In this document: piece after piece, positions 34,924-46,480 of the stretch | Layout: every line of letters begins with the position of its first letter | Position numbering within the stretch: position 1 is the first letter of the stretch | From: Cyanoderma ruficeps | Lineage: Eukaryota > Chordata > Aves > Passeriformes > Timaliidae | Assembly (NCBI GenBank): GCA_008694505.1 | Contig: VZDJ01000015.1 | Coordinates: 768,359 to 832,358 of the forward strand | Length of the DNA: 64,000 nt | Reading direction: 5' to 3' | Program-made: the position numbers and the translations under genes | The notes under the pieces: model-generated | Database searches by the model: none | The model's input: only the letters and a program-made list of their open reading frames with translations | Told to the model about the DNA's origin: nothing

Positions 34924-37900
34924 TTGGCACCGACCCTCTGAAGAAGTAATGAAGTGCACAGAAGACAAAAGCCCGAAGAAATGAAGAGCAAACAGCAATT
35001 TAGGATTAAGTTTGCCTTTCCATTAGCTTACCTGCAACAGATTTGTCTCGGGAAGCAGCTCTGGAAGCTAAAAAAATACATCTCCCAGCATCAGAGACTA
35101 GTGGCAAAGTCTTTGTTGCTTTACCTCATCCCTGCACATCCTTGTGAAACTTCCTCTCCTCCATGCTTGGCCTTTGGTGGAGCTTTTTACACTCTGTATC
35201 TTTTTTCTACCCAGAGCAACTAGAAGTAAGGGTACCATCAGGCTATCACTGATTTCTCTGTTTTATCTACTGTCCTACACGGAAGTCATTCCAGAAGAGT
35301 TATTTTTCCATCCACTTCAATTGAAGATCAGTTGCTTGCAGCTTCTTCATTTTTTTTTTTTCTTTTTTGGCTTTTTAGTGCCAGGCTGGAACAGTTCAAG
35401 TGTTCAAGTGAGGACAGTGAGCAGCTTAGGAAGCAATTATAATACCCTGAGAATAAACCCTGTAGCAGTAGCCCCAGCAACCACCGTCGGCGCATCGCGT
35501 TAATTTTGGGTGTTCACCTTACTTCTAGATGTTTGTCTTAGCTAAATGCTTTTAAGACTCTTAAAACAATTAGTGATCCAAGTGCCTTCCCGAGGTTTAG
35601 CACTTGCAGGGGAGTGAGGGAGGCTTTGTTTATGGCCAGACTCCAGCTCAGGCTGCCCCAAGCGATGAGCGCGGGGCCCTCACACACTGGCATTTCCATC
35701 AGCCCAGCGGGACGCTGCAGTTTGGCTTTGGTGGAACTTTATAGCCTGTTTTACTGCCAGCCAGGCCAGCAGTGTGATGAATCTTCCCAATAAATCTCCT
35801 CTGATGGATGTGCTGGCGCCTCGCTTAGATTAGGGGTGAAAAGGATCTCGCCGCCAAAGCTCGGCACATTTACCACCAACACAGGCCTGATTTACCACCA
35901 TTACTGCAGCTTTAACTGGGAAATTTACATTAAAAAATGCATTTACTCTGTGGGGACACAGCATAGACCAGTGTTGTGTGCGTGCAGTGATCGACACAAA
36001 GCTGACATGAGGTTTTTTTGGTATTACCCAAAGTCAGAGCCTTATACACAAATTGATAATTGTCTCTTCTGCTGTGCTTCTCCCCACAATGCAGCAAGTG
36101 AATAAATGACTGCTCTGGAGTTTGTCTGCTGCTGAAACAAGCTGTGGGGGAAATAATTCATTTAAGGGCAACTTCAATTTCATCTTCTCTCAGAAAGTGA
36201 GTTTAATGCAATTTTTCCTTATAAAGTAACTTCCTCTGCCCTTCCCTCCAGTTCCCTCCACTTTCTGCTTCAGTGCTGCAGTCCTGGAGCAAACTGTTTG
36301 GCATTTTTCACCTTGTCCAAAATTGCCATGATGAAAAATTTGTTATCCCAGTGAGAATAAGGCCGATTTCAATTTTGTAGAATCTAAAACCCCGGGAGTA
36401 TGTCCACATTTGGACTTTGGTTAGTGCATCGCTAAGACAAAAGCAGGAAAAAAACCCCAAACCTGGGTTGGTTTGTAGTTCTTGATCCTATGTGTCATGA
36501 TGTCCCCATTAAACTGTACCTTGTTTGCTTAAGCCTGAAGTCCTGTGGAACTGAAAGCTTTTAAAAGCCATTTACAGGGCAGCATCACCAGCCTGTGTGA
36601 GTGTTAAGTTAATCATTCTGACTGTAGCCTGCTGCAGCTGGTGGGTGAAACAAAACTCCCCTGCAGCATTTGTCCCTGTGCACAGGAGCTGAAGGGTCTG
36701 AGATTCCCTGGGTCTTTCCTAGGCTTTCTCTGTGCTGTTACAAAGGAGGTTTTTTGATGAATTGCCACTGCCTCCCCTTAGGATCTCTTTATTCCCTGTT
36801 CCCTTCAAGTTATCCCTTTGCTGAAGAACAGTGGGAAGGGGATCTTACAGCTCTGCTGCCATTCCTGGGGACACGTCCTTCAACCCTTTGTGTCAGACTT
36901 TTGCTGCTCAAACCTTTGCTTTCCTCACTGCTTTGCACTGATTCATCATTTCCCCTGTGGCTTGCAGGGCCATGAAATTACTACTTATATTCATTTTACA
37001 CCCATAGCAAGCGATACAAGTCTGATCTTTAGCAAATATATGCAGGAGATGTCTACAGATTTAGAATGTCACATTGTTTTTCTCTTTCTTTGTGGAAGTT
37101 TTCCCTCAACATATTTCCATATTTTTGTATACAAAAAAACCCAGGTGATTTTGAGAAGAGCTTGAGCCTTTTTGAGCAGTGGGCTTAAAAAGCTGTTCAG
37201 AAAGGAAAAAAAAGTTAACTGCTTTACTAGTTTGATACAGAGTATTTAGTAATTTTCATCCTGTGATATAGGCAGAGAGCACCTCCCTGCATTTTAGAAT
37301 CTCCTAGGGAATCATAATCTGATTTGTGGTGTCATTCATACCAATTATGAATGTTCCAAGCTACTCCCAGTGAACTCTAATTGCTAAAGAGAACATTTTT
37401 AATATGAATACAAGTGCAAGGATCACATTCATGTACACAGCGCAAATGGATGACAGTTCTGAAGTCCATGTGTGTCTCCACCAACAGTTAATTAGCAGCT
37501 AGAAAAAAATGCATACATTTCAATATTTAACTTTGGAGTCAGGCTGCTGTAAAGGTCTGAAGTAACATTACAATGTTCTCCAGTAATTGTGTCTCAAAAT
37601 GCACCACAGTGAGCTATTGCTGGCAGCAAGAGACTTTAGTCCTGGTTTTCCAGCATCTCTTCTTAATTCTGCTGGTATTTATTACATAAAGTTGAAAAAT
37701 CTTCCATCAGTTTGGAATTATTTACTATCTTATGCTGAGACACAAGGAGAAGGTTTTATTAAGCTCAGAGAAATGCTTAAAGTCATTGTCTTGGGGCAGC
37801 TATAAAGGTGCAAAGTGTGGATGACAGAAAATCCGCTGGGAATAGAGTAAAAGAAGGGGAAGGCGGAAAGGAATTCCTGCACTCCTATTTCAGCTGTGAA

Positions 37901-38711
37901 GATTCTTCTGTTTGTGTGTGAGGTTTCAGAACACACCTGCATAACATCTTCAAACTTCTCTGCCTAGTCTCAGTGGCTGAGCACACTCAGCTCCGTGGGC
38001 TTTCAAACAAAGCTGAGATTCTCACAGTGGCCGCTGCCATCGGTCAGGGCTGCAGAAAAGGCAGCAAGAGTCAAGAAACGTTGCAGTAAAGTCATGAGGA
38101 ATGACAATACTTTTGTGACTAAAGAAGGCTGCATCCGACTCTCAGGCATCTGGATGATTTTACATGCACTCAGCTCCACAAATCAAAAAAGCTTCTTGGG
38201 TTAACCTGTTCCAAAGATCTCCATCAAAGAAAACCAGGTGAGCAGCAATTGAAGTCTCAGCACAGGTATTAAAAACAAACAAACAAACAAAAAATCTGGC
38301 ACAAGAATTACTGTTTTTCTGATCTAGGACTCCTTTCACCACAGTCACAGCACTATGGGGTAGCTCTTAAGGCTAAACAGATGGATTGTCTCAAAGTCTG
38401 TCACCTAGAAACTTCTGCAACAGGTTGACCACACAAACCACAGCCAGTGAAGTGGAGAGCAAAATCTGGGCAGTTGCATTTCATTTTACTGTGATCCTTA
38501 AGTTACTGGCTTATATTTCATTCTGCTTCTGCCTGGTTGCTTTTTTTTACAAGGGCACTTTATGTGGAAGGCACAGTTCTGTGCTGCCTGGGCCATCCAG
38601 AAGGTGTTTTGCTTTGGAAGCAAGGGTATTCAACCCTTATAAAAGAAGATTAAACACAAACATGCTTATTCAGAAATCTAATTATATTTCAAGCTAGAGA
38701 TATTCAAAGTG

Positions 38712-38815
38712 TTGCAGGTTTGTGGTTTTGGGATTTTTAAATTTTTTTGTTCTTTTGGGTTTTTTTTGTTCATTGTGAAAGTTTTTTTTTTGGGTTTTGT
38801 TTCTCTTTTTTTTTA
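38712..38815. repeat. T/G-rich low-complexity tract
   Basis: About 100 bp of T runs with interspersed GGG and GG, the same class as 13500-13586. The minus-strand frame through it is not a gene. Confidence 0.75.
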
Positions 38816-41800
38816 AACCAGTCAGCCAGATTGCTAAGTAAAAAAAACCCCTTATCTGTCTGTGGCCAAGCAGCAGAAAGATTTGCCTCACTGTAAACAA
38901 ATACTTCAGCTACACCACCGTGCTTTAAAACAGCCTTATCAAAATCCCTGCTGGACCACGGTGTTCTTCAAGGGAACTCTACCAACCCGAGCAGTCAGAA
39001 TCAATAATTTTAAGTCCCTCAGTTAAAAGGGACATTAAGTCACTGAAGGAGAAGGTTTGCAGCCACTTGTGCCCCAGCCCAGGGTGGTTTACTCTGAGGA
39101 TTTGAGCTGTAGGACATCCTTTGCCTGGGTCCCTGTGTGCCAAAAGGGCACAGGTAGCCAGGAGATTATCCAGACAGAATGCAGTCATCCACTTCCTGAG
39201 TTTCATGATGCTTTATGTAGAGCAATCCTAGTTNCCACTCGTTGTGTGGTCTTGGCAAGCCACAATCGTTCTCTGCCTCAATTTATCCCTGTCCCTGAAG
39301 AACGCAGTACCTTTTAATTTCCTGCTTCCTCTTTAATTATGGCAGGACCCAGCAAGGCCCAGCAGAGATTAGAGGGTTCTCTGCACTGTTTGCTCGAAGG
39401 CAAGCAGAGGATGTGCAGAAATCAGCTGATGTTTGTACAGCAGTGAGAGCCTTGTTTGCAGCACACCATATGGATTTTACGTCTGGCATAATCCTACAAG
39501 CAGATGCCTGAAGAAGCAACTGCTCATCTCAAGTTTTTACTGGGGGAACCTCCCATTTCCCTCACGCCACAACCTCCTCCTTCCCTAACACATGGGAGTT
39601 AAATGTAGTTATGACTCAGGGGAAATGTTTCCTACTTAAATTTAAAGAGCTTTCCCTGAATGCCCCTTCTGTGAGGAGTTTTCTTTGTCACGTTTCTTAG
39701 AAACCACTTGCAGAGTTTCCATGCTTCTGTAGGACTGTATTTTACATGTAGCAGAAAGCCATTTGCTTGTACTAATGTTTTGATTTTTGGGGACAGGTTT
39801 GCTGATCATCAGGCTTCAAATAAAATCGTTAATAGCCCAGCAGAACAGTTTCGCTCTCCCACTTTTCTCTCTGCAAGAAGCACTGAGGAAGATGCCAGGC
39901 AACCCTCATGGGAGGCAAACTTCTCTCTTCATTTGGGAAAGACTACCCAAACAGCAGCTAGGTTGAAGTAAATGATGTAGTGCCTACCTGAATTAGTTTG
40001 GGATACCTATGTCTTATGATGTAGTTGTCATTAAGGAGTGGATGTCTTTGTAAACCAACCGCTTGAATTCACATTTTCTATCTGTCAGAGATTTCTTGTA
40101 CAACCTTAGGTCAGTCACTTCAATTCTAATGTAATTGTTAGACTAGAAGTTTACTTCAAAAAACCTTGGGGGAATAAATGCTTTTAGACCTTTAAATAGT
40201 TGAATACCACATCAGTTGGAGGCTCCACACGTTAACATGGCAGATTGTGTTGTGATTGTGTAAAAATGGTTGGGAGTAGATGAGATTTCTTTTGTGGCTG
40301 TCTCCTTGGCCTCCACATTAGTTTTTTCTTCTCAACCTATTTTAATGTCAAAATAAATTTCTTGTAAAAGAAAGAGAGCATAAAGACCATGTCTGAGAAA
40401 AACATTTGGGGGTGTGAATATGTGTAATGCCCATTTCCCAGGGGAGGAAAATCCACCAATCAGAATATTTTAAGCTAAGGAGTTTGTAACTTCACCTGAC
40501 CCTTCCCCATCTTGTCCTAACATCTCTAGCAATGTCTTCGAAGTCCAGTGTCTTGTCCATCCAGCAGAACTTGTTGTCTGTGTGGAATCTCCAGGACAGG
40601 AGGATTCAAGGGTCCCTCAGCTCTGGGTGCTCCTGCTCGGATCAACCAGAGTCCACTACTCAGGTGCCTTCACTCCATCCCACAGGACATACCCCTGTGC
40701 TCCTGCATTTCCTCCCATCTCACTGGCGAGGCATTTAAACACCACCCCCAGCCCCCCAAATTTTGGTGCCTGACCCAGGAATGAACCTGGACCCTTCTGA
40801 AAAGCAAAAAGCACATTGTCTTCCAACAGAAGTAGAAGGAAATTCTGCTCTTTGTGTGGCGAGGGGCAGGCTCATACTCTTGCTTTAAAAGGACTGGAGG
40901 TTATAAAATGTTTCTTAGTGGAATGTAGGAGACTCAGCAAGTTGGTTCAAAGAAAATGTTTTTCCTCTCAGTCCGTTTTAAACTCTCTCCCTATGTTTTT
41001 CCCATTGGCACTGAAGCACTCATCTGAAATAGCTCTCCCCTGTAGAGCCTTCTATCCCAGAGAACATCTTCATGCAATACCCCAGTGGTACTTATTAGCC
41101 CTTAAATGTGTACCTGATGCCCTTTTCCTGTGGAAACCAGAAGGGCTGGGACACTAAACCTGCCTGCAAGCATCACAGTGCAGAAAGAATTAAGGATGCA
41201 GTAAGAATTAAGGATTCTTCCTCTCAAGAGCCAAGACCATAGACAGACACTCAGTCAGAATTCAATCCAAAGCAATTGGATAAAATAATAATAAAAAGCA
41301 TCCTATTTTCCCTGTAAGCGTGAAAATTTAAACAAATTTTCACTGTTAACAAATACAGACACCCTGCTCCACACAGTTTAGTTAGGACAGCTTAAGCCAG
41401 ATGAGAAATTTAAACATCCTGCCTGTGCCAAAGGGCTTTCCTGCAGTATTTCTGCCTGCATACAAAGGCTTTGCAGCTCTAGGTGTGTCAGAGATGTGCA
41501 GAATTTGTTCTGCTCATGGGCAAAGATGAGCAAGCAGAGCCTTAGAAGGGCATTGAACCTAATTCATCTTCAGCACATTGCAAGGACAGGCAGCTCTGAG
41601 GCGAGCACATCCTGCAAGGAGCTGTCCTGCAAAGAACGTTCCCAGAGGACAGGGAAATTGCTCTGAAATAAGGGGAGATAGTGTTAATTCGAAGCATAAT
41701 GAATACTCTGCATAGCTGTCCAGATTCCAAGCCTAGTATTTTATGATTTAGTTGAATTCCTTTTCAGGTATTTGTCCTTGCTCAAAAAGGCAGCTCCAAG

Positions 41801-43251
41801 AGCTCAAGCTGTCTGTCTTTCATTTCCCACATCAGGGATTCAGAAATAAAACACAAGCTTACAATATTGCCTGTGTGGTATCAAATGGCTTTTGGAACTG
41901 TCTAATTGCAGTTTCACATCCTGGTTTATAAGCCACCACCCTCACATTCCCTGTCTGAAGAGGCTTCAGTGCCTTACACAACTTTTCTTACAGGTTCTGC
42001 AGCAAGATTTGCAGGGTCAAGAGAATGAGGCAAAGATTTTGGTAGCTAGAGCTCAGGAATATAGAATTACACACTTAATTATTGCTTCAGGTAATGGCGC
42101 CAAGATATTAATGAGTGACACTGAAACGTGTAGAGACTGAACGCAGCAAAAGAGGCAGTTCCTTCCCTGAACCTGGTGGGAGATGGTTCTGTGTCAGAAG
42201 CAAGACAAAGGAGCACTGACCCTTCAGACCTCTCCCACCAACTTGCATCTTGTGCTGTCCTTCAGCTCTTCATTCTCTGCCAAATATATTGGGGCTCTAC
42301 CAGATATATTGAGACCCACTGGGACAGGCTTCGTGTCTTCAGGGAGTTCGTTTGCTGCTAAACTTCAGGGGTTGGCCATGTTTTCTAGATAGCATGTGGT
42401 GTTCATGTGCAAGGATCAGAGTACAGTGCCAGCAGATAGTTACTAGATCACAGGCATACAAGGAAAGTGGGATTATCAGATCCTGAAAAAACTCGGGCTT
42501 GTTGTGTATCCCATAGAAACAGCATAACATTTTTCTTGGAGAAGGGCCACTCACAAACGAGTCCAGCCAAAAGTCTAGGAAAACAGCAAAGGAATCACTG
42601 ACTAGTTCAGGCCCAAATGCTAAACCTTCAGTGCAGAACATTTTCTACCTAGGAAGGTTTCCTGGGGCTTTCCACTGAGGGCAGCCAGGCATCACCTTTC
42701 TTTTCATGGCATCCAGTCATTCCCATCCCTTTAAACCACAGTTTTTTCCTGGGACCTGCGTGTTTTTAGGATCAGACAACCCAAGGGCAGTCCCTGGTAA
42801 GGGCTGCATCTCTTCACCTGGGAGTCTTCTTGCATTCCTTCACTTGCTGAGTTCCTAAACTCTGCTCTCCCCCAGCTCCCCTGTTAGTGGAGTTACCACT
42901 GCAATAAAAGTCACACCGAGCCAGGCACAGACTGCACAAAGACTTGTAGGACAATGACCGTTCTTCCACCCCTACATATTTCCCTTTCTGCTCATCGTTT
43001 TCTGGCATCTCTCTCCTCTGCCCTGCTTGGGACCTCCTTTTCATCCCCCCTCACCTCTCACTTTCTAAGTCTTCATTGGCACTTCCCTGGGCTCTGTCCA
43101 GCAGGCAGGAGCAGATGGCACAGCCTCGTTATCCTCAGAGAGGAGAAACAAAAAAGTTGTCTTGATAGATCAGTGCTGCATCTCTGATGCCTGCTGAAGT
43201 GTAGGCTGAAAATCTCTTTCTCTGCATTGTGGCTCCTAGGAGGAAGCTGGT

Positions 43252-43300
43252 TATTTAAATGTGGCTTTCTTTTTTTCTTTTTTCTTTTTATTTAAATGTG
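43252..43300. mobile_element. Pyrimidine stub flanked by 12-bp direct repeats
   Basis: TATTTAAATGTG occurs at 43252-43263 and again at 43289-43300, enclosing 25 nt that are nearly pure pyrimidine. This is what an extremely 5'-truncated retroposed poly(A) tail inserted on the minus strand, with its target-site duplication, would look like. A local 37-bp duplication is the alternative. Confidence 0.45.
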
Positions 43301-43694
43301 TAGGATTTCTGGACAAGCCCTTTCTCAGAGCAAGGAGCCCTGTAATATGGGAAACATTCTCACCAAGCACTTGGAGTGTGCAGGTGATCCATGGCATGTG
43401 AATATACACATGATCCTCAGTACAGGAGATAAAGTCACCTCTTTTCCATCAGTTGAGCCAAACTTAAGTTTAAAAAAATTATCAAGGCAATTAAAATAAA
43501 AAAGAGAAACTGCTGAAGGCAGGGCTATGTGCTCATGATCACACACCATAATGGATTAGGAAAATCTAGATCATCCCAAGGGTTATTTCACTCCCATATG
43601 CAGAGATCAGCTTCTGTTTGCTTTAACCCAGGTTGTGTGGCTGAAGCTGAATAGAAGTTAGATCATATCAGTTATTTCCCATCCTTTGCAGTGC

Positions 43695-43752
43695 CCAGGG
43701 TTGCACCAATGATCCTTGGGGTCTCTTCCAACTGAGCATATTCTGTGATTGA
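43695..43752 (+). mobile_element. CR1-like LINE 3' end fragment
   Basis: GTTGCACCAATGATCCTTGG, then GTCTCTTCCAACT and CATATTCTGTGATT match the typical last bases of CR1 elements (GATCCTTGTGGGTCCCTTCC-like, ending in ATTCTRTGATT). Only the extreme 3' end is preserved. Confidence 0.75.
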
Positions 43753-44465
43753 GTGTGGGGGGGTGAACCTGGTCTTAAATTGGATTCTCAGCTTGTTCTC
43801 CAAAGCACATAGGAAAGGCATTGTGAAACAAATCACAAAAAGCTCTTTGGAGCCTTGGGTATGAATAATATAAGCCAGGAGCAGAGCTAGATAAAATATA
43901 GAAAATGCCTGACTCACATGGTGGGAGGAGCCTTTGAAGTGGGGAAAAATCCCTCCAAAGGTCTGCTCCCAAGCTGTTCAGACAGAATTCACATCAACCT
44001 TGTCTGCTGGCATAGAAAAGGAGGGCTGTGAGCAGGGGGTCTGGCTGCCAGCTCTAACACATGGCCCTCACAGGGTGCTCTGAGCTGCTCTTCCATCTCC
44101 AGACAAGAAGCATGTGCTGAATTTAACACTTCTACCCTCAGCATGGGCACAGTTTGCACGCAGGAAGCAGTCAGCGTGTAGCTCTGTTACAAAATTGACA
44201 CTGTCTGCATAAAAGCCATATTTCAAGAGTAGGTTTTTTATTAAATTGAGTTCAGATGGGCTCCTTTGCTTCATTTAGATGAAGTGCAGAAAGAGAAATA
44301 CTTCTAGCCCAGAAGCTGACCATGAACCTCTAAATTTTAAAAGAGCACTTTATTCTCTACAGGTATTTCATGTTCACATATATTTTGGGGTCCAGGACAA
44401 GCATGTTTTCTAAAACTTATTGCAAATGTAAAAACCAAACATGTAACACCACTCACTTTTACTCC

Positions 44466-44527
44466 ACAACAAAACAAAAAACAACAACAACCCCAACCAA
44501 ACAAAAAAAACCCCAAGACCAAAAATA
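44466..44527. repeat. A/C-rich low-complexity tract
   Basis: CAAAACAAAAAACAACAACAA and related units. A minus-strand frame of about 88 codons through it is an artefact. Confidence 0.75.
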
Positions 44528-45393
44528 AAACCCAAAGCTCTCCAAGAAATCAAAATCATTGACCTAACAAAAGGAAAAACACTGAAGCAGCTAGAGAACC
44601 TGAACTTGCTTAGTCGTGTTCTTGAGCAGAGACCACTAATTAAAAACACAATTGGTGATATTTTATATTTTACCACATGAGAAGGATGAACACAGGAGTG
44701 CTCACAGAAATGGGCTCGGATCCTCAGTTAGGGATTTATTAGAGTCACACTCCCACAAGATAAAATGGGACACACAAGTAATCCAGCGGTAGTATTTGAA
44801 AGGGATAGGTGTGAATTAAAGCTTCAGAGTAGATTTTTCCAGACAAAGCATCGAATCCCAAAGCTTTAACGAGGAGCTCGTTAATGTGCAAGGCATTACC
44901 AAGGAGCAGTTCCATGCCCAGAGACACACAATGACCTGATGTCTTCCCTTAAACTCATTATTAACAGCAGTATCTCCATTCCTCAAGTGGGCATCCAGCA
45001 ATGGGCATTCACAGCTCTCCCCTCTCCCATTTCAAGCTCCTTGAGCCAGGATAAAACTCCCCAGTGAGACCAACAGCAGCAGATTTTTGGAGCATCACAA
45101 AAGGCCTGTTATTTTCAGGACACCCTCGTTCCAGCTCCACGCAGCTACAAAAGTTAACCATAAACTCATTTTCTCGCTTAAATAAGTCACGGCTCATTTT
45201 TTGCCTCTGTTTAAAATTTTATGCAGGATGAAATGTTAAAGCTGACAAGCTTGAAATGAAATATCAGAACATTCCTTGACCTTGTCATCACTGTTTGCTT
45301 TTTTCTCTTCTGCGCAATGAAAATATTTGATTTTTAAAAAACAGCATATTCCCATGAAACCTGTTGATTTTCATGAATTGGCATTTTCCAGAA

Positions 45394-45412
45394 GGGGGGG
45401 AAAAAAAAAAAA
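45394..45412. repeat. G7A12 junction tract
   Basis: Seven G followed by twelve A; a member of the G-run/A-run series. Confidence 0.8.
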
Positions 45413-46079
45413 GAAAATAGTTAGCTGGAAAATTTTCAAGTAGCTCTCTCCACAAGAAATGCAAAGCAGAAAAATTGCCTCAGCCAGTCTAGTTTGAATT
45501 CCCCAACAGCTTCTCATTTACTCCTTTGACTGAAGACAGAGCCTTCCCTGAATTCCCTCCTGTAAAGATAGTTCTCATTGCTTTTTGGGTTGCTTTACAC
45601 TACCATAAATCCACACGTCTTACACCAATGGAACTGATTTAAGCAGTGGGTAGACATGAAAAACCCTATTTAGTATCCAGACACAAAATCAGTGTTTGCC
45701 CCAGGAACATCCCCAAACAGTTACTGCTTTCTGTGCAGGGCTCTTACCTTTGTCGTGTGGCTCCTTCCCATCTCTCTGATGGTGCATCCCACTCTCCAAA
45801 AGTGGGATCCCTTCCAAGCTTAGGCTGCCACGAGCAGCCCCGGGGCTTGCAGTTTAAAGGGAGTTGCTGCAATCAGCTCATCTCCATCAGCCTGATTGCC
45901 CACAGGCTGCATTTCCCATCAGGGCATAGTCCTGTGGAGAGGGTGATGGAGGAGCAGCTGCCCTGGGACCAGTGGCAGGGCAGGGGAGGTGACAGAATTC
46001 CCAGCAGGAGCCCTGCAGGCTCCTTGGCTGCTCTCTTGGCTTGGCAGGTTGCTCTGGAATGAAACTGATGGAGGGAGAA

Positions 46080-46480
46080 TGTTGAAACCTTGGAAACTTA
46101 GATTTTGAGGTTTTAGTATATAGTAATTTATATGGGGCAGTATAGAGGATTTAAGGTGTTGTCTAAGTCTTCCCTCTTCACCTTATTCTTCTTGGTTTTG
46201 GGTGGTTTTTTCTAATTGGGTGAAAAAGGTCTGCATTGTGGACCTTGGGCGGTCAGTTATTGGGTTAAAAGTATAAATAATACAGGTGTCATCTCATTAT
46301 TGGGTAATTAGCTCTTAAAAGACCTGAGAGTTAGAGACACCTCCATTTTGTGCTGTGTTAGTTAGAGCTCACAGCTCATGAGGCTGTGCTATCGATAAGA
46401 ATTAATAAACACTGAGTCAAAAAATGAAATTGCAACTCCTGTGTATTAATCCTGGCTCTAACACGAAGAAAAGAAGATAA
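46080..46480 (+). mobile_element. Solo LTR, family 2, copy C
   Basis: Begins TGTTGAAACCTTGG and runs through TTATTGGGTTAAAAGTA, a TCTTAAAAG block and the polyadenylation signal in GAATTAATAAACACTGAGTC. A TG...CA end is possible at CTCTAACA (46463), but similarity to copy D carries on into AGAAAAGAAGA(C/T)AAAAA. It is the + orientation relative of copies D and E, and more diverged from them than they are from each other. No internal viral genes are seen. Confidence 0.75.

Larger units (their letters stand above)
21897..46079 (+). other. RERG: Presumed RERG intron 2, first part
   Basis: Follows the phase-1 donor at 21896. I searched for codings of the next RERG segment (FIWEYDPTLE region) and the DTAGQ switch II region and saw none. 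Contents are a CR1 tail, two tandem duplications, a (TG)n run near 23826, low-complexity tracts and long chance frames, notably one of 205 codons at 25875-26492 that resembles no family I know. A single unresolved base is at 39234. Confidence 0.6.
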
